A stretch of 64,000 nt of DNA from Symbiodinium natans (GCA_905221605.1 CAJNDS010002322.1:258081-322080); one strand, 5' to 3'. Numbered from the stretch's first letter, positions 20,974-31,924 are shown. Notes: generated from the sequence alone by a model not told the origin. Translations and numbers: made by a program.

Positions 20974-23163
20974 ATGCGGCCGTTGACCATCTGCTGTCTC
21001 GCCGGCTCCTCATTTGAGCTCCATGTGGACGATGCGGAAATGGGGCTGGACGTGCGGAGACGCATCGCAGGAAGTGTTGGGTTACCTGCCGCTACAATCG
21101 TGCTGACTTCAGGCGACCATGTCCTTGACCTGCGCCAGCCGCTGCTGCAACAAGCTCAAAACCAAGAGCTCACATATGTGGTGCGGAAAGGTGGCGCAGG
21201 CTGCGCGGCACGAAGTATACAGCGAGCATTGGCAAGGACGGCATTGAATCAAGACACGGATGCCATGGATGTCGTTGTTGCCTTGACCTTCGGTGATTTC
21301 AACCAGAGCTTGGTGGGGGTGCAGCTTCCCAGCAGCCTACAGACCCTGACCTTGGGCAATCGCTTCAACCGGAGCTTGGAAGGGGTGCAGCTTCCCAGCG
21401 GGCTACAGACACTGACCTTCGGCAATGCTTTCAACCAGAGCTTGGGAGGGGTGCAGCTTCCCCGCGACCTACAGACGCTGACCTTCGGCAACCGCTTCAG
21501 CCGAAGCTTGGAAGGGGTGCAGTTTCCCAGCGGCCTGCAGACCTTGACCTTCGGCAATGACTTCAACCAGGGCTTGGAAGGGGTGCAGCTTCCCAGCGGC
21601 CTACAGACCTTGACCTTCGGCAATGATTTCAACCAGAGCTTGGAAAGGGTGCAGCTTCCCAGCGGCCTAAAGACCTTGACCTTCGGCAATGATTTCAACC
21701 AGAGCTTGGAAGGAGTGCAGTTTGCCAGCGGCCTACAGACCCTGACCTTCGGCGTAAACTTCGACCAGAGCTTGGAAGGGGTGCAGCTTCCGAGCAGCCT
21801 AAAGACGTTTACCCTCGGCGGCCGTTTCGACCAGAGCTTGGAAGGGGTGCATCTTCCCAGCGGCCTACAGACCTTGACCTTCGGCAACCGCTTCAGCCGA
21901 AGCTTGGAAGGTGTGCAGTTTCCCAGCGGCCTGCAGACATTGACCTTCGGTTATGACTTCAAGCAGAGCTTGGAAGTGGTGCAGCTTCCCAGCGGCCTGC
22001 AGACCTTGACCTTCGGCGGCCTTTTCAACCAGAGCCTGGAAGGGGTGCGGCTTCCCAGCGGCCTACAGACCTTGACCTTCCGCTATAATTTCAGCCAGAG
22101 CTTGGAATTGGTGCAGCTTCCCAGCGGCCTACACACCCTGACCTTCAGCAATCGCTTCAACCGGAGCTTGGAAGGGGTGCAGTTTCCCAGCGGCTTACAG
22201 ATCTTGACCTTCGGCGATGATTTCAACCAGAGCTTGGACGGGGTGCAGCTTACCAGCGGCCTGCAGACCTTGACCTTCGGCAATGACTTCAACCAGAGCT
22301 TGGAAAGGGTGCAGTTTCCCAGCGGCCTACAGACCTTGACCTTCGGCAATGATTTCAACCAGAGCTTGGAAGGGGTGCAGTTTCCCAGCGGCCTGCAGAC
22401 CTTGACCTTCGGCAATAACTTCAACCAGAGCTTGGAAGGGGTGCAGTTTCCCAGCGGCCTGCAGACCTTGACCTTCGGCAATGATTTCAACCAGAGCTTA
22501 GAAAGGGTGCAGCTTCCCAGCGGCCTAAAGACCTTGACCTTCGGCAATGATTTCAACCAGAGCTTGGAAGGGGTGCATTTTCCCAGAGGCCTGCAGACCT
22601 TGACCTTCGGCAATAACTTCAACCAGAGCTTGGAAGGGGTGCAGCTTCCCAGCGGCCTGCAGACCTTGACCTTCGGCAATGATTTCAACCTGAGCTTGGA
22701 AGGGGTGCAGCTTCCCAGCGGCCTACAGACCTTGACCTTCGGCAATGAGTTCAACCAGAGTTTGGAAAGGGTGCAGCTTCCGATCGGCCTACAGACCTTG
22801 ACCTTCGGCAACCGCTTCAGCCGAAGCTTGGAAGGGGTGCAGTTTCCCAGCGGCCTACAGACCCTGACCTTCGGCATCAACTTCGACCAGAGTCTGGACG
22901 GGGTGCAGCTTCCCAGCGGCCTGCAGACCTTGACCTTCGGCAAGTATTTTAACCAGAGCCTGGAAGGGGTGCAGTTTCCCAGCGGCCTACAGACCTTGAC
23001 CTTCGGCGATGATTTCAACCAGAGCTTTGAAGGGGTGCAGTTTGCCAGCGGCCTACAGACCCTGACCTTGGGCAGTCGCTTCAACCGGAGCTTGGAAGAG
23101 GTGCAGTTTCCAAGCTCCTTACTGCGTTTCTCGTTGCGCATCTTTAAGGTAGACACCTGTTAA
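20974..23163 (+). CDS. Ubiquitin-like/FNIP-repeat protein, 28 repeats
   Basis: Intronless, 729 codons from ATG 20974 to TAA at 23161-23163; the frame is open for ten codons upstream, but the paralogue at 49252 begins at the equivalent MRPLTI. Residues 1-75 or so resemble a ubiquitin-like fold (LTICCLAGSSFELHVDDAE…, then a TSGD…L loop). From about residue 100 there are 28 tandem 22-residue repeats of the form LTFGNDFNQSLEGVQLPSGLQT, which fits the FNIP-type leucine-rich repeat known from Dictyostelium and large DNA viruses; these form solenoids and probably bind protein. No catalytic domain is present. Long reverse-strand frames here are artefacts of the 66-bp repeat. The leader (GTCTTGTCGCTGCGGAAGC) and the sequence after the stop (TTAAACTCTGAG) are shared with the paralogue, indicating whole-gene duplication. 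Biological role unknown. Confidence 0.88.
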   Translation: MRPLTICCLAGSSFELHVDDAEMGLDVRRRIAGSVGLPAATIVLTSGDHVLDLRQPLLQQAQNQELTYVVRKGGAGCAARSIQRALARTALNQDTDAMDVVVALTFGDFNQSLVGVQLPSSLQTLTLGNRFNRSLEGVQLPSGLQTLTFGNAFNQSLGGVQLPRDLQTLTFGNRFSRSLEGVQFPSGLQTLTFGNDFNQGLEGVQLPSGLQTLTFGNDFNQSLERVQLPSGLKTLTFGNDFNQSLEGVQFASGLQTLTFGVNFDQSLEGVQLPSSLKTFTLGGRFDQSLEGVHLPSGLQTLTFGNRFSRSLEGVQFPSGLQTLTFGYDFKQSLEVVQLPSGLQTLTFGGLFNQSLEGVRLPSGLQTLTFRYNFSQSLELVQLPSGLHTLTFSNRFNRSLEGVQFPSGLQILTFGDDFNQSLDGVQLTSGLQTLTFGNDFNQSLERVQFPSGLQTLTFGNDFNQSLEGVQFPSGLQTLTFGNNFNQSLEGVQFPSGLQTLTFGNDFNQSLERVQLPSGLKTLTFGNDFNQSLEGVHFPRGLQTLTFGNNFNQSLEGVQLPSGLQTLTFGNDFNLSLEGVQLPSGLQTLTFGNEFNQSLERVQLPIGLQTLTFGNRFSRSLEGVQFPSGLQTLTFGINFDQSLDGVQLPSGLQTLTFGKYFNQSLEGVQFPSGLQTLTFGDDFNQSFEGVQFASGLQTLTLGSRFNRSLEEVQFPSSLLRFSLRIFKVDTC

Positions 23164-24451
23164 ACTCTGAGATCGCAAATTCGTGCGTCCTCTTGGCAGG
23201 CCTCTGATCTTCAAGCCTCCCTCTCAACCGCAAACCCTAAAACCCTACACCCTAAAACCCTAAACCCCGCACCTTATGCATCCTCTTATCGGACCTCTTG
23301 GACGTACAGCCGAGGTCATGTTGTATTCTGCCATGTTGTACTGAAAGGATTTTCGTTGAACTCTTCTTGTTTCCCTACCCCCAAGACAGGGTGTAAAGAT
23401 TAGGGTTTAGGGTTCAGGGTTTAGGGTTTAGGGTTTAGGGTGTACTGTTTACTTTTTGGGTGTTGGAGAAGTAAGAAGGTGCTTTGGAGGGCTTCGGCTC
23501 GAGGATTTGATCGTGCATGGGCGAAGGTTTAGGGTTTAGGGTTTAGGGTTTACAGGGTGGGGCCCCCTAGTTATAAGTAGAGTTCTAAGAGCCCTTAATT
23601 GGGTTATAAGGATCCTAAACTAGGTTATAAGTCCATTAACTACAGTTAGTGTAGTAAGGGGGCCCCTCCTTGTAGGGTTTAGGGTTTCAGGTTTAGGGTG
23701 TTTTAGGGTTTAAGGTTTAGGGTTTAGGGTTTACTGTAGGGCATTGGGATGCGAGTTTTCTAGCCTGGCGCAACCCTGACCTTCCAAGTGCCGCACCTCA
23801 GGTATGCCGAGTGCCATATTACGCCCCTGAAGCCCGAAACCCCTTGGGGTTTAGGGTTTAGGGTTTAGGTTTAGGACATTGGGAAGCGAGCGCATGCAGT
23901 TTGCCATCAGATTGTTTGATAGGTACTGTGCTGGCTTGAAGGTTTAGGTAATAATGAGACATCTTAACTCATGAATGACAAATGATGTGTAACAAAAGTC
24001 TGTAAACAACTGCACGAACACAATCATACTAAGTAATGCCCCTATTGTGTGGAAGGCTTGCACTTTTTGTTTGCGACTTAAGGAGCACAGTTTCACGATG
24101 TCTCTCGTCTTCTGGGTTTTCCTCTTTGCCTACTGCGTCTTTGTTTGTTGAGCGCAGGCAGCAATGTTTACCCAGATTCTGAGGTGATGAAGCCAAGCTT
24201 AAGGATAATGACCCAAGCAGGCCCTAAACCCTAAACCCTAAACCCTAAACCCTAAACCCTAGAGGCACACAGTGTAAGTCCTTGAAGTTGTTCAGGAACC
24301 TACTCCGTGCCCAGCAGGACAGCCCCAAACCTGAAACCCTCGACTCCACACTCCAAACCCTAAACCCTAAACCCTAAACCCTAAACCCTAAACCCTAAAC
24401 CCTAAACCCTAAACCCTAAATTGAGAGTTTCGGGTTGGTAGGGCTTTTCAG
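23164..24451. other. Downstream of FNIP gene: arrays, MITE, unique DNA
   Basis: Short CCCTAAA/TTTAGGG runs (23231-23267, 23399-23442, 23526-23552, 23677-23734, 23847-23876, 24223-24261, 24354-24420), one MITE, and 23930-24220 of ordinary unique sequence with no supported gene. Confidence 0.6.
23551..23675. mobile_element. TA-flanked MITE, GGGGCCCCCT family, copy 2 (inverted)
   Basis: TA|CAGGGTGGGGCCCCC … GGGGCCCCTCCTTG|TA. Reverse orientation relative to the copy at 19880 and nearly identical along its length, implying recent spread. Confidence 0.85.
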
Positions 24452-24516
24452 CCTGACAGTCCTGAAGGCATAGCCGGGCTGCAGGCTGCAGCCCACGCCT
24501 CCAACATCTTCAAGAG
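24452..24516 (+). CDS. Candidate exon, unrecognised
   Basis: Between CTTTTCAG and AAGAG|GTTTAGGG. Open as PDSPEGIAGLQAAAHASNIF…; the donor again coincides with the first telomere-like unit. Upstream flank is CCCTAAA. Confidence 0.65.
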
Positions 24517-24694
24517 GTTTAGGGTTCAGGGGTTTAGGGTTTAGGGTTTCGTATTTCCCAGCACACCCCAAACCCCTAAACCCCAGACCCACGAAACCCC
24601 TAAACACCCCGACAAATCTCTGTTCTTCTAAACCCTAAACCCTAAACCCTAAACCCTAACCCATAACCCCCGGAACAATCCCAAATGACAGCAG

Positions 24695-24749
24695 GGCCGC
24701 GGCCGAAGGCGCGCCCAAGGCTGAAAAGTGCGGCCCTGAGACTTTTGAG
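24695..24749 (+). CDS. Candidate exon, unrecognised
   Basis: After ACAGCAG, open as AAAEGAPKAEKCGPETFE up to GAG|GGTTTAGG. CCCTAAA upstream, TTTAGGG downstream. Probably the next exon after 24452-24516. Confidence 0.55.
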
Positions 24750-26359
24750 GGTTTAGGGTTTAGGGTTTTAGGGTTTTAGGGTTTTGGGTTTGGGGTTAGG
24801 GTTTAAGGTTTAGGGTTTAGGGTTTTTAGGGTTTAGGGTTTTAGGGTTTAGGGTTTGGGGTTTAGGGTTTAAGGTTTTGGGTTTTGGGGTTTTTGGGTGT
24901 TGGGTTTAGGGTTTAGGGTTTAGGGTTTAGGGTTTAGGCTCCCCAAAAGCACAAAAGCCCACACCCTGCTCGTAGGGTTGAGGGCTTAGGGTTTCAGGGG
25001 TTTTTAGGGGTTTTGGGGGGGTTTTAGGGGGTTTTGGGGGTTTGGGGGGGGTTTTGGGGGGGGGGTTTTTGGGGGGGGGTTTTTGGGGGGGTTTGGGGGT
25101 TTTAGGGTTTTTAGGTTTTAGGGTTTTAGGTTTTAGGCTTAGACCCTGATGTGCTCCCCATAGTGCCATAGTCGAGGGGGGGGGGGGGGTCTGGCTTTGT
25201 AGGGTTTAGGGTTTAGGGTTTAGGGTTTAGGGTTTAGGCTTTGTATGGTTTCAAAAGGGATGAGTTATTACATGAGTTCAAAGGGGGTCCGTACGAATTT
25301 AAGAGTGCAACAGGGGTCCTCACGAGTTTGAAAGTGATGAGCCTAGAGGGCCTATACGAATTCAAACGGGAGGCCTCGCCGAAATTTCGCATCGCCCGAC
25401 TTCTTTTTTCGCACTTCCGGATGTTTGTCTCACAATTCTGGCGGACAGCACTCATCAGGATTCGACATTAAGCCCCTGAGCCCTAGACCCGAAACCCCAA
25501 ACCCTAAACCCCAAACCCCAAACCCGAAACCCCAAACCCCAAACCCTAAACCCCAAACCCCAAACCCGAAACCCCAAACCCGAAACCCCAAACCCTAAAC
25601 CCTAAACCCCAAAAACCCCAAACCCTAAACCCCAAACCGTGACGCCTGCATCTCCTGCCCGAGGTCCCTCCATTCCCTCGGCCAAGCCACAGGCCTAGAG
25701 GGTTTAGGGTTTAGGGTTTAGGGTTTAGGGTTTAGGGTTTAGGGTTTAGGGTGGTGCGTTGCAGAAGAGCGGAACCCTAAGTCGATGACACCGTATCTCT
25801 TGATTCTAGTGGTTCTAGTGCCTTGCAATGGTACCTTTGAAGAGTTTATATATGCTCCTTGACAAGAACCACGTAAATGCAGCGGCTACGGTTAAGCGGA
25901 TAGAAATCATAGCTATACTAAGGAAGGCTCACAGACAAGCGCTAAGACAGGAGCCTAAACCCATCCGACAACAGTTCATATCAACTATCCACAGCACCAT
26001 CTTCATAGCACGGACGTCGGTCCGCATTACCCAGAGCACCCAGTCCAACTACTAGGCTACAAAAATGCCCCCAACCCCCAACTCCAACTAACCAGGCCAT
26101 TATGTCTTAACAATTAACGCTTGGACCCTAAACCCTCTAAACCCTCTAAACCCTCTAAACCCTCCAAACCCTCTAAACCCTCTAAACGCCCCAAGCGCCC
26201 CACTAAACCCTCTAAACCCTCTCAACCCTCTAAACGCTCTAAATCCTAAACCCTAAATCCTAAACCCTAAACCCTGAATCCTAAACGCTGAATCCTAAAC
26301 CCCAAATCCTAAACCCTAAACCCCCTAAACCCCTAAGCCGCAAGCCTATCGGGGGCCAG
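24750..26359. repeat. Arrays with G-rich and CCCCAAA variants
   Basis: TTTAGGG/TTTTAGGG (24750-24935), a T/G-rich stretch with poly-G (25015-25110), TTTAGGG (25199-25237), a 230-bp unique block open on both strands but unrecognised (25241-25471), CCCCAAA/CCCTAAA/CCCGAAA (25486-25638), TTTAGGG (25699-25752), a second unrecognised 75-codon frame (25828-26055), and CCCTCTAAA units (26125-26240). Confidence 0.6.
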
Positions 26360-26437
26360 GCCCCTCGACCGCGACCTAGCAGTCGGCCTAGCGCGGCCCC
26401 AGCGACGAAGTCGAGGCCTCAGAATTCTTCAAGTTGA
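26360..26437 (+). CDS. Candidate terminal exon, Pro/Ser/Arg-rich
   Basis: After GGGGCCAG, 25 codons APRPRPSSRPSAAPATKSRP… then TGA at 26435-26437, followed by TTTAGGG. An in-frame stop with basic/Ser-rich composition suggests the C-terminus of a gene whose other exons lie upstream; which one is unclear. Confidence 0.45.
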   Translation, partial: APRPRPSSRPSAAPATKSRPQNSSS

Positions 26438-26879
26438 AGGGGTGGTTTAGGGTTTAATTAGAGTTTAGGGTTTAGGGTTTAGGGTTTAGGGTTTAGGGTT
26501 TAGGGTTTAGGGTTTAGGGTTTAATTAGAGTGTAGGGTTTAGGGTTCAGGGTGTAGGGTTTAGGGCTTGTTGGTTATGATTCTACATTTTTGTTATATTA
26601 AATTCCCAATGAGGAATAAAGATCATCATTTTGCATGCAATGCCAACATTATTAAGGGGTATTCTAGGGTTTCAGGTCGGTTTAGGGGTTTAGGGGTTTG
26701 GGTCTAGTCCGGAGTGTTTTGGCTGTTTTGGAGTGCTATTTTTTTTTGTGTGTGTGTGTGTGTGTGTGGGTTGTTTAAAGTCGTGCGGAGCTTTTCTTGT
26801 TGAGGGTTTTCGATCCTTTCTCCTAAGGGCTTGGGCACTACAAGATTCAGGTCCCATCTTGCAAGTTGCGGTGAATAGG

Positions 26880-27002
26880 TTGGGATGTTCCCCCCTTCTA
26901 CGAACAGTCCTTACTGGGGATACTAGTATCCCCCCCCCCCCCCCCCCCCCCTATTTGTCATCCCTCTTTCAAGGACTGTGAGTATGAGGGGGAACATCCC
27001 AA
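26880..27002. mobile_element. MITE, TTGGGATGTTCCCCC family, copy 2
   Basis: Inverted ends TTGGGATGTTCCCCC and GGGGGAACATCCCAA; the interior differs from the copy at 2430 by a poly-C expansion (26930-26951). Confidence 0.75.
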
Positions 27003-27087
27003 TGAATAGGTGTGTATGGCTTAGCCAAGCTTGACTTTGCTTGGGTTCACGGTTTAGGGCTAGCGTGTAGGGTTTCAAGTTTACGCC

Positions 27088-27212
27088 TACCAGGAGGGGC
27101 CCCCTTACTATACTAACTGTAGTTAAGGGACTTATAACCTAGTTTAGGATCCTTATAACCCAATTAAGGGCTCTTATAACTCTAGTTATAACTAGGGGGC
27201 CCCACCCTGTAG
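27088..27212. mobile_element. TA-flanked MITE, GGGGCCCCCT family, copy 3
   Basis: Same orientation as the copy at 19880, ending CCCCACCCTG|TA. It sits at the edge of degenerate telomere-like sequence. Confidence 0.85.
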
Positions 27213-28082
27213 GGTTTTGTGCGAAGCTGCAGGTATTCCCCTTACGACGAGGGTGTGATTCCGGTGAAGCAGGAATCCTGAGACGAAGCTCTAGACATTT
27301 GCACAGGGCCCCCAGGAAGAGCACCTGCTAAACCCTAAACCCAAAACCCTAAACCCCAAGCCCTAAACCCTGAACCCTAAACCCTAAACCCTATAAACCC
27401 TAAGCCCTGAACTCCAAACTTCGGTCCGCTATGGTGTACGGAAATCTGCGGCTACGCTCTGGTAGCGAGCGCTTCTTACTTCGAACGTGATGAAGAAACA
27501 ATAGAGAGGAGTACGTACAGCAAATTTGGCATTCCTCTACTCATGAATGTCGCTACTTGTGTTCCTATGAAGTATGGAGCCTTTTTCGGGTACCCCAAAA
27601 CCTGGCCATAAAGTTTTGGGAACGGCCCATGGGCCCATGTACCCCGCTAAAGAACCCCTATGCATGTTCGGGTGCTGTTCTAAATCATGATGCGGATTGT
27701 GGAAAGCCTCTCATAGAATCCCATTTCCCCTCCCCCCCCCCTTCCCCCACCCACAAACACACGAGCCTAATATAGAACGACCCCCTCTTGTACATCTCAT
27801 CTGCAATGGGCCCTCTGCTGTCCGCATGCTGGTGCACATGCCGAAAATCCACGAAGCATGTGGACGTTGGTTTTACAAGCAGGGCCTTCTCCGTGGGAGG
27901 GACTGCTCAGTCCTCCTGCGAGTGCGCCACGCGGAGAAAAGGTGGGCGTACCTGTTGCAAGTGCCAATGGATCTTTCAAGCGGGGGGTGTTTAAACTTAG
28001 AGTCCGGTTGGAGAAGTATCGCATGACAACAGGCATCCGCAAGCTTGGATCCTGACTCACAGGGTCCACTTATAGTCTTACT

Positions 28083-28188
28083 TTGTCTTTAGTTGAACTT
28101 TAAACTTTTTGGGTTCCCTTATTTAGTTGGATAACCCGAAACCCTAAACCCTAAACCCGAAACCGTTTTGGTTATTGGAGAAGTAAGT
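28083..28188. repeat. Dispersed repeat, pair with 32147-32243
   Basis: Shares GTTGAACTTTAA, CTTTTTGGG, CCTTATTT and the end GGTTATTGGAGAAGTAAG with 32147-32243. In this copy a short CCCTAAA run is embedded. A third partial end is at 23448-23480. Confidence 0.6.
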
Positions 28189-28393
28189 AGTGTTCCCAGC
28201 CTCCGGGTTACGGGTCATTAGGCTCCTCAGGCAGACTCAATTCGTCAAGCTTGAGGTTTAGGGCCAGGGCCTGCGTACCCCTGTAGTCTACTATTTCCTT
28301 AGGAACCCCAAAATACAAAAATATGTTCTTCTTTATGAAGGGTACATATAGGGACTATTATTGTTTATTCTTTTGGGGCTCTTAAGCAAGTGG

Positions 28394-28518
28394 TACAGGG
28401 TGGGGCCCCCTAGTTATAAGTAGAGTTCTAAGAGCCCTTAATTGGGTTATAAGGATCCTAAACTAGGCTATAAGTCCCTTAACTACAGTTAGTCTAGTAA
28501 GGGGGCCCCTCCTTGTAG
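28394..28518. mobile_element. TA-flanked MITE, GGGGCCCCCT family, copy 4 (inverted)
   Basis: TA|CAGGGTGGGGCCCCC … CCCCTCCTTG|TA, almost identical to the copy at 23551. Not embedded in telomere repeats, so the clean flanks are useful for defining the TA duplication. Confidence 0.85.
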
Positions 28519-28632
28519 TAGTAGCCCTGGAAGACGGCAGTAACTCAATGCGGCCAGCACTTCGAGCCGCATCGAAACCCTCATTCAATGCAAAAAACCC
28601 TAAACCCGAAGCCCCCTACACGCTGTTGTTCT

Positions 28633-28752
28633 TGCATGTCTCTTTGTGGTGCTTTACTGTAACTTTACATCTTTAGCCTTTTTGGGTTTATTGGGTTTCT
28701 GAATAAGGCAGCTAAAAGTTTAATTTTTTTGCTACCCTCCTAAGTGCAGCTA
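28633..28752. repeat. Dispersed repeat, copy 2 (pair with 1668-1791)
   Basis: Matches 1668-1791 over about 120 bp with scattered substitutions and short indels, same orientation. Confidence 0.7.
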
Positions 28753-28985
28753 AGGTCTGTGCAATATCTTGCAGCTCCGGAGGGTTCAGCGCTTCACAGA
28801 TTCTGGGCGCCGAGAAAGCCCTAGCCCTACGCCCCAAACATCCCAAAGGCCCTGAATGTCCTGGCGCCTAGGATGCTGGAGCCAATTTTTTCCAAAGCCC
28901 TAGGCACCCGCACCCCCTTTCAACTTAGAACCCTAGCCCTAAACCCTCAACCCTCAACCCGAAACCCAACGCATGGAGACTCCAG

Positions 28986-29074
28986 GTACCCAGTCATGGA
29001 GCGTGCCAGACTGCGGAGGAAGCAGAAGGGCATGAAGGAGGTGCTCACACGCTTGGCCCCGGCCCATCTCCAGG
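28986..29074 (+). CDS. Candidate exon, basic helical
   Basis: After GACTCCAG, open as YPVMERARLRRKQKGMKEVL… to CTCCAG|GGTCC, a strongly basic, helix-like sequence. The frame continues to a TGA at 29110 if unspliced. TTTAGGG repeats follow. Confidence 0.6.
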
Positions 29075-30357
29075 GTCCAGGGTTTGAGGGGCTTCGGGCT
29101 GTTCGGGGTTGAGGGTTTAGGGTTTAAGGGTTTAAGGTTTAGGGTTTAGGGTTTAGGGTTTAGGGTTTAGGGTTTAGGGTTTAGGGTTTAGGGTTTAAGG
29201 GTTTAGGGTTTAGGGTTTAGGGTTTAGGGTTTAGGGTTTAGGGTTTAGGGTTTAGGGCTCTTTGGAGTTTAGATGTCTCGTACTTGAGAAGGCTGAGGGT
29301 TCTAATTTCCTCCGGGGCTGTCATCCTGTAGGCTTGTCGGGGTCGCTATGCCATTCTAAACCCTCAAGCCCTAAACCCTAAACCCTAAACCCTAAACCCT
29401 AAACCCTCCAAAAACAAGCCTAAGACCAGAAGAAATAGCCGAAGAACTCTGCAAAACTGAGATTTCTGAGAACCCCAACTCTGAACCCCAAAGAGAAAGC
29501 AACCAGCAGGTTTAGAACCTTCAACCCTAGGAGGCCTAAATGCCCAACTTCCGCGCACAGTGCGGGATTTCCTAGGTTCCGAGGGGGTCTGGGCCCCAAA
29601 ACCCAAGAGCTCAACCTAAGGGGTCCCGAGGTAGCCCTAAACCCTAAACCCTAAACCCTAAACCCCAAGCCGCAAAGTCTCTGGCTCAAGCTAGGGGGTG
29701 TGCGGGGTGTAGTTTTTCGGAATCTAGGGCTCAGGGTCATGAGTTGTGGGCCCTAGCTAGCACTTGTGGAAGGAGCCACGTTGAGAAGGGGCTTTATTGT
29801 TAAACAAAAAGGCACGCCCTCCATGAGCCCAAGGGTTAAAGGTTGAGGGTCGAGGGTGACGACCCTTCGATCTAGAGTTCTGAGATGAGGCCCTAAACCC
29901 TAAACCCTAAACCCTAAACCCTAAACCCTAAACCCTAAACCCTAAACCCTAAACCCTAAACCCTAAACACAGAATCCTACATCTTAGGCCCCTGCAGCCT
30001 GTTTGGGGCACCCCTGCGGAGTTGTTTTTTTCAATTTTCCCTGTGCAGGATGCTGGTCACAAAAATGTTTGGGGATGGTTGCAAGGTTTTCCGAGGTTTA
30101 TGGGCGCCATAAGCGCCAGTCAAAGACCCTCAACCCCAAGCCCCAAGCCCTGGAAACTAACACCCAAACTCTAAACCCCAAACCCCGAACCCTAAACCCC
30201 GAACCCTAAACCCTAAACACTAAACCAGCTTCATTGGGATGGCCGGGGGTAGCTCCTAGTACCCCTTGCCCTTCCATGGCGACCGGCGCGATTGCCCTCC
30301 TTTGCAGCCGCCCTCCCTCCACGGAACCTCAGCCGCCTTTGGGATTGGGGGCTTAAG

Positions 30358-30506
30358 ACTAGGATGCCCAGTAGTACCCTTATTCCCTTTTTTGGTAGGT
30401 TTAAGTACCCTTATTCCCTTTTTTGGTAGGTTTAGGTTCCCTTATAAACCCCTTTAAGCAAAAAAAGGGGCACCCTTTTTCATCCTAGGTTACTGGGCAA
30501 CCTAGA
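30358..30506. mobile_element. CCTAGGATGCCCAGTAG element (GGTAGCCCAGT superfamily)
   Basis: Ends CTAGGATGCCCAGTAGTACC and GGTTACTGGGCAACCTAG; the interior has a direct duplication of a 35-bp segment (ACCCTTATTCCC…GGTAGGTTTA). A sister copy is at 31218-31330. Confidence 0.7.
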
Positions 30507-31217
30507 AGAGCTTAGGGATCCTGCTTTCACGCCTTTGGGTTTCGGGTTTAGGGAGGCTCAGGGCTTCTCGGGCTCAGGGCTTCGGGCTCAGGGCTTCGGG
30601 CTCAGGGCTTCGGGCTCAGGGCTCACGGCTCAGGGCTCAGGGCTCAGGGCTCAGGGCTCAGGAGTTCCGGATCAGGCGGAAATTCAAGCCACCGCGGCAG
30701 GGGGGGAAGCTTGCGGTCACTCATAGCCTCCTACAACCTACAGACCTGAAGATGGTGTTGTGGGTTCATACTTGAAGTCCGGAGAGAGGCCCCGGTGCTG
30801 TGAGCCTGGGCTGTTATGGGTTTTACGGTTCCTGTGGCACTACCTGACGCCCTACCTGAACCCTCTGCCCGAAACACCCAACCAGAAACCGAAAGCGCCT
30901 CAATTTTCAGCCCAAGCCTAAGCTTAAACCTCCTGCTGCCACCGGAAAGTCTGATTTCGCCGGGCTCAACCACATCAGAAGGTCAGCGACTAGAGTACTG
31001 GGCTGCTGTTCCGTCTTGGCATGATTATCTGTGGTTCATGGGGTGGGTGCTGGGGTAAGTCGGCCCAATTGTGGGTTAAGGCCTCATTCTTAGAACTAAG
31101 TTCTATGTGAAGGCCCAAACCCTGAAACCTGAGCACTGGCACCAGAGCAGCTCCAAACTCGCCCCTACAAAGCACCTAGGGTTCCTAAGCCCCTAATCCC
31201 AAACCCGAAACCCTAAT

Positions 31218-31330
31218 CCTAGGATGCCCAGCAGTACCCTTATTCCCTTTTTGGTAGGTTTAGGTTCCTTACAAAGCCCTTTAAGCAAAAAAGGGCACCC
31301 TTTTTCATCCTAGGTTACTGGGCAACCTAG
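31218..31330. mobile_element. CCTAGGATGCCCAGCAG element, sister copy
   Basis: Nearly identical to 30358-30506 but without the internal duplication. Starts CCTAGGATGCCCAGCAG, ends TACTGGGCAACCTAG. Confidence 0.75.
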
Positions 31331-31423
31331 AAAACCTTAATCCTAAACAGCCCCTTGACTCCCTAATGGGGTACCGGAACCTCCATCCTTTCGTGACTTG
31401 AATCAATCGAGGACTCACACCAG

Positions 31424-31484
31424 CTCTGCCACCGTCTCCAACGGCACAAAGGCCTGGGCCCAGATGACGGCTCATTTGCTCCGG
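31424..31484 (+). CDS. Candidate exon, unrecognised
   Basis: Between CACACCAG and CTCCGG|GTTTAGGG. Reads SATVSNGTKAWAQMTAHLLR. The donor coincides with the start of a telomere-like run. Confidence 0.6.
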
Positions 31485-31924
31485 GTTTAGGGTTTAGGCT
31501 TTAGGGTTTAAATTAGGGTTGGGAATGCCTGTGCCTGGTCCGGAAGATCAGCTAGTGACAGGCCACGACGACTTCAACAAGCAGGTTTTTTTACAGGGAG
31601 GACGCATCAGTTGTCAACCCTATTCAAATTCCTATGCTTAGGAATCCATTGACCCATAGAAGTATCCATATGCTAGATGCGCACATGGGAAAGTCATACT
31701 AAACTCTGTAACCCGCCGGCGCTCAACCACAAACCCGTTTCTCCGTACTCTCTTCCTACGGCTCCAAAATAGCCCAAAAGTAGGTCAGAGTTTAGACCTT
31801 GGACCCCAAAGTAGGTATTGTTTCCGAGAGCCCTGGTCTGGATTACATGCCCCTAAACCCTAAATCCTAGTTAAACCCTAAACCCTAAACCCTAAACCCT
31901 ATACAATCCTAAACCATGGGCAAG

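Larger units (their letters stand above)
26438..28985. other. Arrays, four small elements and unique DNA
   Basis: TTTAGGG array with a TTTAATTAGAG interruption (26447-26567), GT microsatellite (26747-26770), the elements listed separately, and a unique GC-balanced block at 27420-28060 open in several frames. None of those frames has a recognised domain; one contains a Cys-rich run (CECATRRKGGRTCCKC). Confidence 0.5.
29075..31423. other. Arrays and unique DNA, no supported gene
   Basis: Long TTTAGGG array (29110-29260), CCCTAAA (29363-29408, 29634-29665, 29891-29968), a GGGCTCA/GGGCTTC tandem (30550-30662), two inverted-repeat elements, and unique blocks. A weak splice-like island (CTTTGCAG then PPSLHGTSAAFGIG) is at about 30321-30352. 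Confidence 0.5.

Noticed and set aside
21249-23156. Reverse-strand open frames of over 200 codons within the FNIP gene
   Set aside because: The 66-bp repeat is a multiple of three, so a stop-free antisense frame is propagated through all copies; the sense frame has the recognisable domain structure.
27697-28069. Overlapping frames in the unique block as a zinc-finger gene
   Set aside because: Several frames on both strands are equally open; the Cys cluster alone, without spacing typical of a known finger, is not enough.
29664-29690. Dinoflagellate spliced-leader relic (TCTGGCTCAAG)
   Set aside because: Only about nine bases match the 3' end of the leader and no gene follows; chance is likely.
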